Both the position numbers and the translations under genes were made by a program. 64,000 bases of DNA. Origin: Ideonella sp. GTDB lineage: Bacteria; Pseudomonadota; Gammaproteobacteria; Burkholderiales; Burkholderiaceae_C. The notes beneath the pieces are model-generated. The model was not told the origin of the DNA and did not search any database. It was given only the letters and a program-made list of their open reading frames with translations. Below are positions 15,727-24,621 of this stretch, piece after piece. Positions within the stretch are counted from its first letter, which is position 1, and each line of letters begins with the position of its first letter. Location: contig JABTUC010000003.1 in NCBI GenBank assembly GCA_015075545.1, positions 186,001 through 250,000 on the forward strand. Direction: 5' to 3'.

Positions 15727-17499
15727 TCAGCGCGGGCACTCGTCGAACAGCTTGACAGTGCAGCGCGCGCAGATGCCGGCGTCGAGCTTCGGCACGATGG
15801 TGGCGATCGCGGTGCGCTTGTCGGGAAAGATGTGGTCGCGGCCGATCTCGTCGACGAAGCCGCTGCGCTGCCACAGCGCCAGCACCGGCGGCCGCGGGCG
15901 GTGGAAGTACAGGTCGCCACCGGCCGCGCGGCGCAGCCGCAGCTCGTCGCGCCACAGCTCGTCGCCCGCGACGTCGACGAAGTTCATGCTCTTGGCCATC
16001 ACCAGCAGGTGCTCCTGCGGTGCCGGGGCCGCGCGCAGCTCGTGCAGGCGCTCGGCCACGTGCTGCGTGGCACCGAAGTAGACCGAACCTTCCATGCGCA
16101 GCAGCTTGAGCTGCGGGCACTCGGGCAGCGCGCGCGGGTTGTCGTCGGCGATCACGAGGTGGCGGCCGCTCTCGCGGCTGTCGAAACCCATCGTTCGCAT
16201 CGCCGGCCGCGCGGTGCGCCACAGGAAGTCGGCCAGCGACAGCAGCGTGCCGAAGCCGATCGCCAGCGCCAGCGGCACCGCGAGCGTGGCCACCAGCGTC
16301 GCCAGCGCGATGCCGAACTCGCGCCGCGACAGCGCGTGCAGGCGCCGCCACCGTGGCACGTCGAGCAGCGACCACGCCACCACCAGCAGCAGCCCGGCCA
16401 CCGCGGCCATCGGAATCGCCGCCAGCAGCGCCGCGCTCACGCCCACCAGCGCCAGCAGCCACAGCGCCGAGAACACGCTGGCCAGCGGCGTGCGTGCACC
16501 GCCTTCCAGGTTAGGCAGCGAGCGGTTCAGCGAGCCGCACGAGACGAAGCACGAGAACAGCCCGCCGGCCAGATTCGACAGGCCCTGGCCGACGAACTCG
16601 CGGTTGACGTCGACGTACTGCCCCGAGCGCTGCGACAACACCTTGGCGATCGAGTACGACTGGCCGAGCGCGATCACGGTCAGCGCCAGCGCCGAGCCCG
16701 CCAGCGACGGCAGATGGCTCCAGTGGATCTCGGGCGGCTGCCAGCGCGGCCACGCCTGCGGCACCACGCCGACCAGCTCCACCGCGGGCCAGGCGCGCAC
16801 GCCCCACGCCAGCGCGGCCGCGGCCAGCATGCCGGCGACCATGCCCAGCAGCAGGTGCGGCGAGCGCGGCCAGGCGCGGCGCGCCGCCAGCGCCGCCGCG
16901 ATCGTCAGCAGCCCCACCACCAGCGCCGCCGGGTTGGCCTGCGGCAGGTGCTGCGCCAGCGCCGCCAGCGTGGCCGCGGTCGACCCGCCGGCCGGCACCG
17001 CCACGCCGAGCAGATCCTTCAGCGAATGCAGCGCGATCAGCAGCGCGGCGCCGCCGGTGAAGCCGCGCAGCGCCGCCGGCGAGATGAAGTGCGCCAGCGC
17101 GCCCAGCCGCAGCGCGCCGACGGCCAGCTGCAGTGCGCCCACCAGCAGCGTCACCAGCAGCACGAGCTGGATGTACGCCGGGCTGCCCATCGCCGCCAGC
17201 GGCGCCAGCATCGCCGCCAGCGCCAGCGAGTTGGCGTTGGTCGGCCCCGACATCACGTGGCGGCTCGAGCCGGCGAGCGCCGCCACGATGCACGGCAGCA
17301 CCGCGGTGGCCAGGCCGTACGACGGCGGCAGCCCGAGCAGCGCCGCGAACGCGATCGCCTGCGGCAGCACCAGCACCGCGCCGAGCAGCCCGGCCAGCGC
17401 GTCGGCACGCAGCGTGCCGCGATCGACCTCGCGCACCCAGGGGCCGAACAGCTTCGCGAGCGCGCTGGTCGCGCGGTGGATGGTGGTGGTGGTCGTCAT
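15727..17499 (-). CDS. SulP family anion transporter with STAS domain
   Basis: 590 residues. About 10-12 hydrophobic helices cover residues ~30-440. The SulP signature is visible as DALAGLLGAVLVLPQAIAFA, LPPSYGLATAVLPCIVAALAGSS and SGPTNANSLALAAM. A C-terminal STAS domain (LLRMEGSVYFGATQHVAERL, then SMNFVDVAGDEL) ends with a Cys-containing tail CARCTVKLFDECPR. It carries sulfate, bicarbonate or an organic dianion, driven by a cation gradient. It is convergent with the winged-helix regulator gene. The following lipoprotein gene (33 bp upstream on the same strand) may be cotranscribed. Confidence 0.9.
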   Translation of the reverse strand: MTTTTTIHRATSALAKLFGPWVREVDRGTLRADALAGLLGAVLVLPQAIAFAALLGLPPSYGLATAVLPCIVAALAGSSRHVMSGPTNANSLALAAMLAPLAAMGSPAYIQLVLLVTLLVGALQLAVGALRLGALAHFISPAALRGFTGGAALLIALHSLKDLLGVAVPAGGSTAATLAALAQHLPQANPAALVVGLLTIAAALAARRAWPRSPHLLLGMVAGMLAAAALAWGVRAWPAVELVGVVPQAWPRWQPPEIHWSHLPSLAGSALALTVIALGQSYSIAKVLSQRSGQYVDVNREFVGQGLSNLAGGLFSCFVSCGSLNRSLPNLEGGARTPLASVFSALWLLALVGVSAALLAAIPMAAVAGLLLVVAWSLLDVPRWRRLHALSRREFGIALATLVATLAVPLALAIGFGTLLSLADFLWRTARPAMRTMGFDSRESGRHLVIADDNPRALPECPQLKLLRMEGSVYFGATQHVAERLHELRAAPAPQEHLLVMAKSMNFVDVAGDELWRDELRLRRAAGGDLYFHRPRPPVLALWQRSGFVDEIGRDHIFPDKRTAIATIVPKLDAGICARCTVKLFDECPR

Positions 17500-17532
17500 C
17501 GCCGGCGCGCGCAGGCGGCGGCCGGCACGGCC

Positions 17533-18066
17533 TCAGCGGCTGCGGTAGAAATAGTACGTTGCCTTGTACGGCACGCGCGCGAACTGGCGCGCGTTGGCCG
17601 CGCTGCACGGCTGCGCCGGCGCCAGGCCGCCCTCGGTGGCCACGCGCTGAATGCTCTTGGTTTGCGTCAGCACGCCCTGGCCGAAGGTGGCCTTCGCACC
17701 CAGCAGCAGCCACGGAATCGCATCGGGCGCACTCGCCGGTGCGCGCTCGAGCACCGCGCCGAGCACGCGGCTGCCGTCGTTCGCCTCCCAGGTCGGCCCG
17801 GCGTAGTGCTTGCCGAGGCTGCGACCGAGCGTGGTGCTGGTGAGCTGCGCCTCGGGGGCGCGCAGCATCCACTCGTACGCGCCGCCCGGCTTGGGCATGC
17901 ACTCGTAGACCTGATCGCCGCTGGCGCGCGCCTCGAGAAACAGCTCCTGCTGCGGCGGCGGCTTCAGCACGCCGGGCACCTGCGGCGGCTTCGGGCCCGC
18001 CATGCTCGAACAACCGGCAGCGCCGAGCAGCGCGAGCGAGAGCGAAAACACGGTGGTCCAGCGCAT
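17533..18066 (-). CDS. DUF3455-like lipoprotein
   Basis: 177 residues. The N-terminus MRWTTVFSLSLALLGAAGCSS is a lipoprotein signal peptide with lipobox LGAAGC, cleaved before Cys19. The mature part starts with a Pro-rich segment and carries the DUF3455 blocks QVYECMPKPGGAYEWMLRAPEA, GKHYAGPTWEANDGSRV and PYKATYYFYRS. DUF3455 proteins are exported and of unknown function. It is the gene immediately upstream of the SulP transporter. Confidence 0.82.
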   Translation of the reverse strand: MRWTTVFSLSLALLGAAGCSSMAGPKPPQVPGVLKPPPQQELFLEARASGDQVYECMPKPGGAYEWMLRAPEAQLTSTTLGRSLGKHYAGPTWEANDGSRVLGAVLERAPASAPDAIPWLLLGAKATFGQGVLTQTKSIQRVATEGGLAPAQPCSAANARQFARVPYKATYYFYRSR

Positions 18067-18170
18067 GACGAGGCCCTTCTCCGATGGGAGGCTGACTGAA
18101 GCGCGATGGCCGCGCTGCCGCCTGGGGATGGCGTCTGCGCAGCGTAGCGCCGGAACGCCGCATCGCGGTT

Positions 18171-18590
18171 TCAGGCGGTGTCGGGCGATGGCGGCCCCTT
18201 CAGCTCGACCACGTTGCCTTCGGGGTCGGCGACGTAGATCGACGGCCCCTCGCCCTCGGCGCCGTAGCGCGACTCGGCTGGGCCGGCGTCGACGCCGAAG
18301 CGCCGCAACTGCGCGCGGATCGCCGCCTCGTCGAAAGGCTCGACGCGGAAGCAGAAGTGGTCGAGGTTGCGCCCTTCGGGCCCGGGCGGCGCGCCGCCGG
18401 CGCGGCCGAGCGGCCCGTCGACCGGCACCAGGTCGAGCAGCGAGCGGCCGGCGCGCAACTGCACCAGGCCGATCGCGCCCTGCCGCTTCTCGACGCTGCA
18501 GCCGAGCGCGTCGCAGTAGAAGCGCTCCATCGCGGCGAGATCGACCACGCGCAGCACGAGGTGGTCGAGGTCGCGGATGCGGATGGCCAT
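18171..18590 (-). CDS. VOC (glyoxalase/bleomycin resistance) family protein
   Basis: 139 residues with two beta-alpha-beta-beta-beta repeats. LDHLVLRVVDLAAMERFYCDALG provides the first metal His, NLDHFCFRV the second, and IYVADPEGNVVELKG the Glu of the second half. This is the metal-binding set of a VOC dioxygenase or glyoxalase-like enzyme. The substrate is unknown. It is the last gene of the minus-strand set that includes the SulP transporter and lies downstream of nothing on its own strand until the deacetylase-like gene. Confidence 0.85.
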   Translation of the reverse strand: MAIRIRDLDHLVLRVVDLAAMERFYCDALGCSVEKRQGAIGLVQLRAGRSLLDLVPVDGPLGRAGGAPPGPEGRNLDHFCFRVEPFDEAAIRAQLRRFGVDAGPAESRYGAEGEGPSIYVADPEGNVVELKGPPSPDTA

Positions 18591-18619
18591 GGCGCGAGCT
18601 TACGCCGCGCGCCGGGGCT

Positions 18620-19522
18620 CTACGGCGCCAGCCCCAGCCGCTGCAGGCGCGGCCGCTCGTAGGCGGCGTCCTCGGGCGGCTGGCGCAGGCTGCCGGTGCC
18701 GCGCTCGCGCGCCAGCGCCCACACGATGCTGCCGCCGGCGGGCAGCACCATCGGCTGCATCGCGTACAGCGGATCTTCGTACGCGGTGCGCGCGGCCACG
18801 AAGTGCCAGCCCTTGTTGCGAAACGCCTCGATCACCTCGGGCAGCGCGGCCGCGTTCAGCGCGTTGACGTGCAGCCGCATCACGTGCGCGGGGCTGCGCC
18901 CGATCGTCTGGCGCGCCAGCAGGTCGTAGTAGGTGGCGCGCTCGAGCAGGTGGTGTGCGTAGGCGCGGCGCAGCTTCGCCAGCGGTTCGCCGCGGCCGGC
19001 GGCGCGCAAGGCGAGGTAGCGCTGGTTGTAGTAGCCGTCGCTGCAGTCGATCGACACCGCGGCGTTGCGGTAGCCGTGCTCGCGCAGCCACTGGCGCATG
19101 CCGTCGCGCTTGGCGCGCGTGTCGCCCTCGCGCAGGTAGGGGAATCGCAGCATCGGCGTCCAGGTGGCCAGGTCGTGCAGCGCGTCGTCGGCGCGCCTCA
19201 CGTCGGCGATGAACGACCCCAGCGTCACCCTGGCCGAGCCGAAGCTGCGCCCCGTGGCGGTGTGGTTGCCCACGCCGTGACCGGCGTCGACCCACTGCTG
19301 CACCAGCGGCAGGCCGGCTTCGCCGCCGATGCCGGCCAGCGACGGGAACAGGATGGCGTGCAACTGCTCCTGCCGCAGCGCATGCAGGATGCGCGCATTC
19401 CACGATTCGGCCCTCGGGTTGCGTGCCGGGTCGGGCCCGATTTCGAAGGTGAGGCCGACCACCTGCGCCGCCGCGGCCAACGGCAGCAGCCACAGCAGCC
19501 CGAGCGCGAACCAGCGGCGCAC
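18620..19522 (-). CDS. Degenerate polysaccharide deacetylase-like secreted protein
   Basis: 300 residues. MRRWFALGLLWLLPLAAAAQ is a clear signal peptide. The NodB-like order of blocks is preserved (residues 21-30 VVGLTFEIGP; GVGNHTATGRS at ~84-93; LRFPYLREGDT; LHVNALNA), but the catalytic set is not. The usual TFDD has become TFEI and the H-[ST]-x-x-H has become H87-T-A-T-G91, losing a metal-binding His. It is probably inactive, or acts by another chemistry. GTG 19522 gives the best signal peptide; a TTG at 19534 overlaps the TGA of the upstream response-regulator gene and would couple the two. Confidence 0.65.
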   Translation of the reverse strand: MRRWFALGLLWLLPLAAAAQVVGLTFEIGPDPARNPRAESWNARILHALRQEQLHAILFPSLAGIGGEAGLPLVQQWVDAGHGVGNHTATGRSFGSARVTLGSFIADVRRADDALHDLATWTPMLRFPYLREGDTRAKRDGMRQWLREHGYRNAAVSIDCSDGYYNQRYLALRAAGRGEPLAKLRRAYAHHLLERATYYDLLARQTIGRSPAHVMRLHVNALNAAALPEVIEAFRNKGWHFVAARTAYEDPLYAMQPMVLPAGGSIVWALARERGTGSLRQPPEDAAYERPRLQRLGLAP

Positions 19523-19530
19523 GGCAGCGA

Positions 19531-20172
19531 TCAATCGCCCACCAGGCCGTTGCGGATCGCGTAAACCGTGAGCTCCGAGTTGTTGGCCAGGCCGAGCTTC
19601 TCGAGCACCCGCGCGCGGTACACCGACACCGTCTTGGGCGACAGCTTCAGCTCCTCGGCGATGTCGGACAGCCGCTTGCCCGAGGCGATCATCAGCAGCG
19701 TCTGCAACTCGCGGTCGGACAGCCGCTCGTGCGGGCTCTCGCTCACCGGCGCGGTGAGGCTCTCGACCAGCATCTGCGCGATCTCGGGCGTCACGAACTT
19801 GCGACCCTGCGCCACCGTGCGCACCGCCTGCACCAGCAGCTGCGGATCGCCGCCCTTGTTGACGTAGCCGTGCGCGCCAGCGCGCAGTGCGCGCAGCGCG
19901 TACTGGTCTTCGGGATACATGCTGAGCACCAGCACCTTGACCGGCGAGCCCTCGTCCTTCAGCGCGTGCATCACGTCGAGGCCGCTGCGCCCGGGCAGGT
20001 GGATGTCGAGCAGCAGCACGTCGGCCGCACCGGCGGGCGTGCGCATCAGCGCGCGCAGCTCGCCGTAGTCGCCGGCCTCGCCCACCACCTCGATGTCGGC
20101 CGCATCCGACAGCGTGTCGCGGATGCCGCGCCGGATCAGCGCATGGTCGTCGCAGAGGATGACACGAATCAT
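19531..20172 (-). CDS. NarL/FixJ-type response regulator
   Basis: 213 residues. The receiver domain (~2-120) has CDDHALIRRG at the N-terminus and the phosphoacceptor Asp in VLLLDIHLPG, with Lys in VNKGG. The LuxR-type HTH (~145-210) has LSDRELQTLLMIASGKRLSDIAEELKLS and KTVSVYRARVLEKLGL. It overlaps the deacetylase-like gene start and lies 130 bp downstream of a histidine kinase gene in the same direction. The kinase is the likely partner; the deacetylase-like gene may be a target or share its transcript. Confidence 0.93.
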   Translation of the reverse strand: MIRVILCDDHALIRRGIRDTLSDAADIEVVGEAGDYGELRALMRTPAGAADVLLLDIHLPGRSGLDVMHALKDEGSPVKVLVLSMYPEDQYALRALRAGAHGYVNKGGDPQLLVQAVRTVAQGRKFVTPEIAQMLVESLTAPVSESPHERLSDRELQTLLMIASGKRLSDIAEELKLSPKTVSVYRARVLEKLGLANNSELTVYAIRNGLVGD

Positions 20173-20181
20173 CTCGACCCA

Positions 20182-20302
20182 CCCCCGAAGCGGCCTTGCG
20201 GCCGCTCCCCCCTCGAGGGGGCGCCGCCTGCGGCCTGGCAAAGCCAGATCCGCGGCGTCCGCTTGGGGATGCGCCGCTGGAGCGGCGCAGCCAGAAGCCA
20301 GG
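20182..20302. repeat. Intergenic palindromic repeat element
   Basis: This segment is built of hairpins: AGCGGCC/GGCCGCT (20189-20195, 20200-20206), CCCCC/GGGGG (20208-20212, 20217-20221) and TGCGCCGCT/AGCGGCGCA (20270-20278, 20281-20289). I recall similar runs (CCTGCGGCCTGGCAAAGCC) between genes of Burkholderiales genomes. It separates the response regulator from its kinase gene. Confidence 0.6.
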
Positions 20303-21469
20303 TCATAGCTCGCCCCATCCCGACGGATCGTGTTCGCGGTCGACCGGCTGTGTCAGCTCGGGCTCGTGTGCCCTCGCCTCGCGCAGCGGCACCGACAGCA
20401 GCAGCGTCGTGCCCTCGGGGCTGCTCGAGATGTCGACCCAGCCGCCGACCGTGCTCGCCCGCTGGTGCAGGCCGCGCAGCCCGAAGCTGCGCGCCTTGGA
20501 GAGGTCGGCCGCCGTCAGGCCGCGGCCGTTGTCGCTGACCTCGAGCGACAGCACGCCGGCCGACAGCGAGAGGTCGACCGTCACGCGGCTGGCGTGCGCG
20601 TGCTTGCTGATGTTGGTCAGCGCCTCCTGCGCGAAGCGGTACGCCACCAGCGGCACGCCCACCGGCAGGCTGATCGTCTCGTGCGTGGTGCGGAACTGGC
20701 AGGCCACGGCGTTGCGCCGCTCGAAGCGGCTGGTCAGCCATTGCAGCGCGGGCACCAGGCCCTGCTCGAGGATCGCCGGCCGCAGGTTGTGCATGATGCG
20801 CTGGCTGGCGCCGATCGCCTGGTCGAGCGTCTCCAGTGCGCTGGCCACGCGCATCTGCACCTCGGGCGGCGCCGCGTGGCGGCCGATCCACGCGAGGTCG
20901 AACTTCAGCGCCGTCAGCGAGCCGCCGACGTCGTCGTGGATCTCGCGCGCGATCGCCGCGCGCTCCATCTCGATGCTGGTCTGCAGGTGCTGCGCCAGCT
21001 CGGCCAGCCGCTGGCGCGACGCCGCGAGTTCGCTGTCGGCGTGCAGGCGCGCCTGGTGCTCGCGGTTGGCCTGGATCGCGTTGCGCACCGCCGGCGCCAG
21101 CCGCGCCAGGTTGTTCTTCAGCAGGTAGTCCGACGCGCCGTCGCGCATCGAGGCCACCGCGGTGTCCTCGCCGATCTCGCCCGACAGCAGCACGAACGGC
21201 AGCGGGTGGCCCTCGCGCTTGAGCAGGTCGAGCGCCTGCGCGCCGCTGAAGCCAGGCACGTTGAAGTCCGACAGCACCACGTCCCACGGGCCGGCGGCCA
21301 GCGCGCGCCGGAAGTCGTCTTCGGTGTCGACGCGCAGCGCGTGCACCTCGAAACCGGCGCGCCCCAGGTGGGCGCACGCCAGCTGGTGGTCGACCTCGGC
21401 GTCCTCCAGGTGCAGCAGGCGCAGCACCTCGAGCGAGTGGCGAGGGATGCGCTCGGTGCTCACGGACAT
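20303..21469 (-). CDS. Hybrid receiver-histidine kinase (NarX-like)
   Basis: 388 residues. An N-terminal receiver domain (~16-135) has Asp in VVLSDFNVPG and Lys in YLLKN. A coiled linker leads to a HisKA_3 dimerisation domain with the phosphorylated His in EREMERAAIAREIHDDVG, then an HATPase with the N box AYRFAQEALTNISKHA and G boxes DNGRGLTAADL, FGLRGLHQRAS. No membrane segment is seen, so the sensor is probably cytoplasmic, taking its input from the N-terminal receiver. It should phosphorylate the neighbouring NarL-type regulator. ATG 21469 was chosen; the long frame upstream is antisense to the che genes. Confidence 0.88.
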   Translation of the reverse strand: MSVSTERIPRHSLEVLRLLHLEDAEVDHQLACAHLGRAGFEVHALRVDTEDDFRRALAAGPWDVVLSDFNVPGFSGAQALDLLKREGHPLPFVLLSGEIGEDTAVASMRDGASDYLLKNNLARLAPAVRNAIQANREHQARLHADSELAASRQRLAELAQHLQTSIEMERAAIAREIHDDVGGSLTALKFDLAWIGRHAAPPEVQMRVASALETLDQAIGASQRIMHNLRPAILEQGLVPALQWLTSRFERRNAVACQFRTTHETISLPVGVPLVAYRFAQEALTNISKHAHASRVTVDLSLSAGVLSLEVSDNGRGLTAADLSKARSFGLRGLHQRASTVGGWVDISSSPEGTTLLLSVPLREARAHEPELTQPVDREHDPSGWGEL

Positions 21470-21649
21470 GCCGTGAGTATGGCAAACCGCACCGGAGCAC
21501 CCGCGCAGGGCGCGGCGCGCGCGCTTCGGCCGGCGCTCCCCGGCGTCGAAATGCACCCGCTTTCCCGGCGTCTTCGCGGCACTGCCGGCGGCGCGGCGGC
21601 CGAAGAATGACCGAGCCGGGTGCCTTGTCCCGGCGCCGACGCCCACACG

Positions 21650-22108
21650 ATGGTTGACCCCGACTCCGCAGCCGCGACGCCCGATGGCGCGTTGCCGACC
21701 CTGCTCGCCGCCGATCTGCAGGACCACCTGATGACGGCGTCGAACGACCTCGACCGCCTGCAGCACCTGCTGGCCGACGCCACTGCGAAGCTGCTGGGGC
21801 ATTTTCACGGCCTGTCGGAGCAGATCGCGCAACTGCGGCGGCCGCCCGACGGCGGCCGCATCGTCGACCCGCTGGCGTTCGAGCGGGCGCTGCGCTCGCT
21901 GCACGGTGCGGTCACCGCGCTGCAGTTCCAGGACATGGCCTCGCAACTGATCACCCACACCGACCGCCGGCTGCGCAGTTGCGCCGATCGCTTGGCGCGC
22001 GATGCGCTGGTCGACGACGACGGCGAGCCGCTGACGCTGCCCGCCCCGCTGCGCCCCAACCCGGTGGTCCAGCACGAGATCGACGCCGGTTCGATCGAGC
22101 TGTTCTGA
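21650..22108 (+). CDS. CheZ-like chemotaxis phosphatase
   Basis: 152 residues, mostly helical. Residues ~90-100 (TALQFQDMASQLI) match the CheZ catalytic motif, with Asp95 and Gln99 in the D-x3-Q spacing of CheZ Asp143/Gln147. The C-terminus EIDAGSIELF is acidic and amphipathic, like the CheZ tail that binds CheY. It lies immediately upstream of the CheY gene. The protein is shorter than enterobacterial CheZ. ATG 21650 opens a soluble protein; an in-frame GTG at 21620 is possible. Confidence 0.6.
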   Translation: MVDPDSAAATPDGALPTLLAADLQDHLMTASNDLDRLQHLLADATAKLLGHFHGLSEQIAQLRRPPDGGRIVDPLAFERALRSLHGAVTALQFQDMASQLITHTDRRLRSCADRLARDALVDDDGEPLTLPAPLRPNPVVQHEIDAGSIELF

Positions 22109-22139
22109 AGCACCGACCCTCTTCCCCGGAGACCCCGAC

Positions 22140-22502
22140 ATGCACTCGATTCTCGCCGTCGACGATTCGGCCTCGATGCGCCAGATGGTCAGCTTCACGC
22201 TCAAGAACGCCGGATTCACGGTGGTCGAGGCGGTCGACGGGCAGGACGCCTGGGACAAGGCCAACGCGCGCGACTTCAGCCTCGTGCTCACCGACCAGAA
22301 CATGCCGCGCATGGACGGCATCACGTTGACGCGCAAGCTGCGCGAGTCGCCGCGCTTCAAGACGACGCCGATCCTGATCCTGACCACCGAATCGAGCGAC
22401 GAGATGAAGCAGAAGGGCCGCGCCGCCGGCGCCACCGGCTGGCTCGTCAAGCCGTTCGACCCTGCCAAGCTGATCGAAGTGATCGGCAAGGTGATCCGCT
22501 GA
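22140..22502 (+). CDS. cheY: CheY-like chemotaxis response regulator
   Basis: 120 residues, a single receiver domain. LAVDDSASMRQMV has the acidic pair, Asp is in LVLTDQNMPRMDG, Thr in LILTTESS and Lys in WLVKPFDP. Single-domain receivers in this context act on the flagellar switch. It lies between the CheZ-like gene (31 bp) and cheA (29 bp) on the same strand. Confidence 0.93.
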   Translation: MHSILAVDDSASMRQMVSFTLKNAGFTVVEAVDGQDAWDKANARDFSLVLTDQNMPRMDGITLTRKLRESPRFKTTPILILTTESSDEMKQKGRAAGATGWLVKPFDPAKLIEVIGKVIR

Positions 22503-22531
22503 GCCGTCGCGGCGCAACCAAGAGGGCCGCG

Positions 22532-24574
22532 ATGGCCGACACGCGATCCACGGGCGCCGCCGCCGGCGGCATCGATCTGACGCAGTTCTACCAGGTCTTC
22601 TTCGAGGAGGCCGGCGAGAACCTCGCCCAGATGGAGCAGATGCTGCTCGGGCTCGACCTCGCGCACGCCGAGGACGACGAACTCAACGCAATCTTCCGCT
22701 GCGCGCATTCGGTCAAGGGCGGCGCCGCGACCTTCGGCTTCGCCGACGTCGCCGAGCTGACGCACTGCATGGAGACGCTGCTCGACAAGCTGCGCCGCCA
22801 TGAGCTCGCCGCGCAGCCGCGCATGGTCGACGTGCTGCTGGCCGCCGGCGACGCGCTGAAGGCACAACTGGCGCGCCACCAGGGCGCCGGCGGCAACGCC
22901 GTCGACACGCGAGCGCTGATCGCCGACATCGAACAGCTTGCCGCCGGTGCCGCCCCCGCGGCGTCCGTCGAATGCGGCGTCGAGGTCGCGAACGCGGGCG
23001 AACGCCAGCTCGAGCTGACGGTGGGGCCGCTGCCCGACCCCGGCGTCGCCGACAACCTGCTCGAGCTGTTCCGCGAGATCGCCGAACTCGGCCGCATGGA
23101 GCCGCTGGACGCCGGCCTCAGCGCCGACGGCATGCGCCGCTTCAAGATCACCACCCGCAGCAGCGACAGCGACCTGCTCGATCTTTTCACCTTCCACGTG
23201 CCGCGCGAAACGCTGGCGATCGGGCCGCTGACGCCGGGCTACGGCTTCCACCCCGACGCCCCGGGCGCCCCGCGGGATCAGGCCGAGCAGGGCTACGGCT
23301 TCTTCGCCGACGCGCCGGGTGCGCCGGTGGTCGAGTCGCAGACCCGTCGCGAGCCCGCGCGGCCCGAGGCGCAGCGCCCCGGCAAGGCCGCCGAGCGCAG
23401 CGCCGCGCTCGAGTCGTCGACGCTGCGGGTGTCGATCGACAAGGTCGACCAGTTGATCAACCTGGTGGGCGAACTCGTGATCACGCAGGCGGTGCTGGCG
23501 CAGGCCGGCGCGCAACTCGACACCGGCGCTCACCAGTCGCTCGCCGCCGCGCTGGCCGATCTGCAGCGCCACACGCGCGACCTGCAGGAAGCGGTGATGT
23601 CGATCCGCATGATCCCGATGTCGGTGATCTTCAACCGCTATCCGCGCATGCTGCGCGACCTGGCGACCACGCTGGACAAGAAGATCGAGCTCGTGATGAG
23701 CGGCGAGGCCACCGAACTCGACAAGGGCCTGGTCGAGAAGATCACCGACCCGCTGACCCACCTCGTGCGCAATGCCTGCGACCACGGCATCGAGCCGCCG
23801 CACGAGCGCCTCGCCAAGGGCAAGCCCGCGCACGGCACGGTGACGCTGGCGGCGTCGCACCAGGGCGGCAGCATCCTGATCGAGGTGCGCGACGACGGCT
23901 GCGGCCTGTCGCGCGCGAAGCTGCTGGCCAAGGCGCGCGAGCGTGGCCTCGATGCGCCCGACTCGCTGAGCGACGCCGAGGTCTGGAACCTGATCTTCGC
24001 GCCGGGCTTCTCCACCGCGGAGATGGTCACCACGCTCTCGGGCCGCGGCGTCGGCATGGACGTGGTGAAGAAGAACATCACCGCGCTCGCCGGCCAGGTC
24101 GAGATCGACTCGGCCGAAGGCTACGGCATGAACGTCAAGGTGCGCCTGCCGCTGACGCTGGCGATCATGGACGGCATGAGCGTCGGCGTGGCCGCCGAGT
24201 GCTACGTGCTGCCGCTGTCGTCGGTGGTCGAGTCGTTCCAGGTCGAGCCGGGAACGATCCGCACCGTCGGCGCCGCCAGCCGCGTGGTGCAGGTGCGCGA
24301 GCAGTACATGCCGGTGATCGACCTCGAGGGCGTGTTCGGCGTGCCGCGCGAGGCGGGCAGCCCCGGCAACTCGATCATGGTGGTCGTCGAGTCCGAGGGC
24401 GGGCGCGTGGCGCTGCTGGTCGACGAACTGCTCGGCCAGCAACAGGTGGTGGTGAAGAACCTGGAGTCCAACTACCGCAAGGTCGCCAACGTCTCGGGCG
24501 CCACCATCATGGGCGACGGCCGCGTCGCGCTGATTCTCGACATCGGCGCGCTGGTGCGCCTGTCGCGCCACTGA
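22532..24574 (+). CDS. cheA: Chemotaxis histidine kinase CheA
   Basis: 680 residues. The N-terminal HPt domain has the phosphorylated His in [17 protein letters not shown] (~50). A CheY-binding-like segment follows (~150-235), then the dimerisation helices ([24 protein letters not shown]), the ATPase with [21 protein letters not shown] and [13 protein letters not shown], and a C-terminal CheW-like domain ([21 protein letters not shown]). It is complete. No cheW, cheR or cheB gene lies in this cluster, so those partners must be elsewhere. The translation start ATG 22532 is preceded by AGAGGG. Confidence 0.95.
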   Translation: MADTRSTGAAAGGIDLTQFYQVFFEEAGENLAQMEQMLLGLDLAHAEDDELNAIFRCAHSVKGGAATFGFADVAELTHCMETLLDKLRRHELAAQPRMVDVLLAAGDALKAQLARHQGAGGNAVDTRALIADIEQLAAGAAPAASVECGVEVANAGERQLELTVGPLPDPGVADNLLELFREIAELGRMEPLDAGLSADGMRRFKITTRSSDSDLLDLFTFHVPRETLAIGPLTPGYGFHPDAPGAPRDQAEQGYGFFADAPGAPVVESQTRREPARPEAQRPGKAAERSAALESSTLRVSIDKVDQLINLVGELVITQAVLAQAGAQLDTGAHQSLAAALADLQRHTRDLQEAVMSIRMIPMSVIFNRYPRMLRDLATTLDKKIELVMSGEATELDKGLVEKITDPLTHLVRNACDHGIEPPHERLAKGKPAHGTVTLAASHQGGSILIEVRDDGCGLSRAKLLAKARERGLDAPDSLSDAEVWNLIFAPGFSTAEMVTTLSGRGVGMDVVKKNITALAGQVEIDSAEGYGMNVKVRLPLTLAIMDGMSVGVAAECYVLPLSSVVESFQVEPGTIRTVGAASRVVQVREQYMPVIDLEGVFGVPREAGSPGNSIMVVVESEGGRVALLVDELLGQQQVVVKNLESNYRKVANVSGATIMGDGRVALILDIGALVRLSRH

Positions 24575-24621
24575 AGCCGCTGCGCCGCCGTGCAGCAGAC
24601 CCTGGATCGAGGCTGTCGAAC

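Noticed and set aside
13749-18163. Long antisense frames over the winged-helix regulator and the SulP transporter
   Set aside because: The same GC-skew shadow effect; compositions are Arg/Ala-rich, with no ribosome sites and clear proteins on the other strand.
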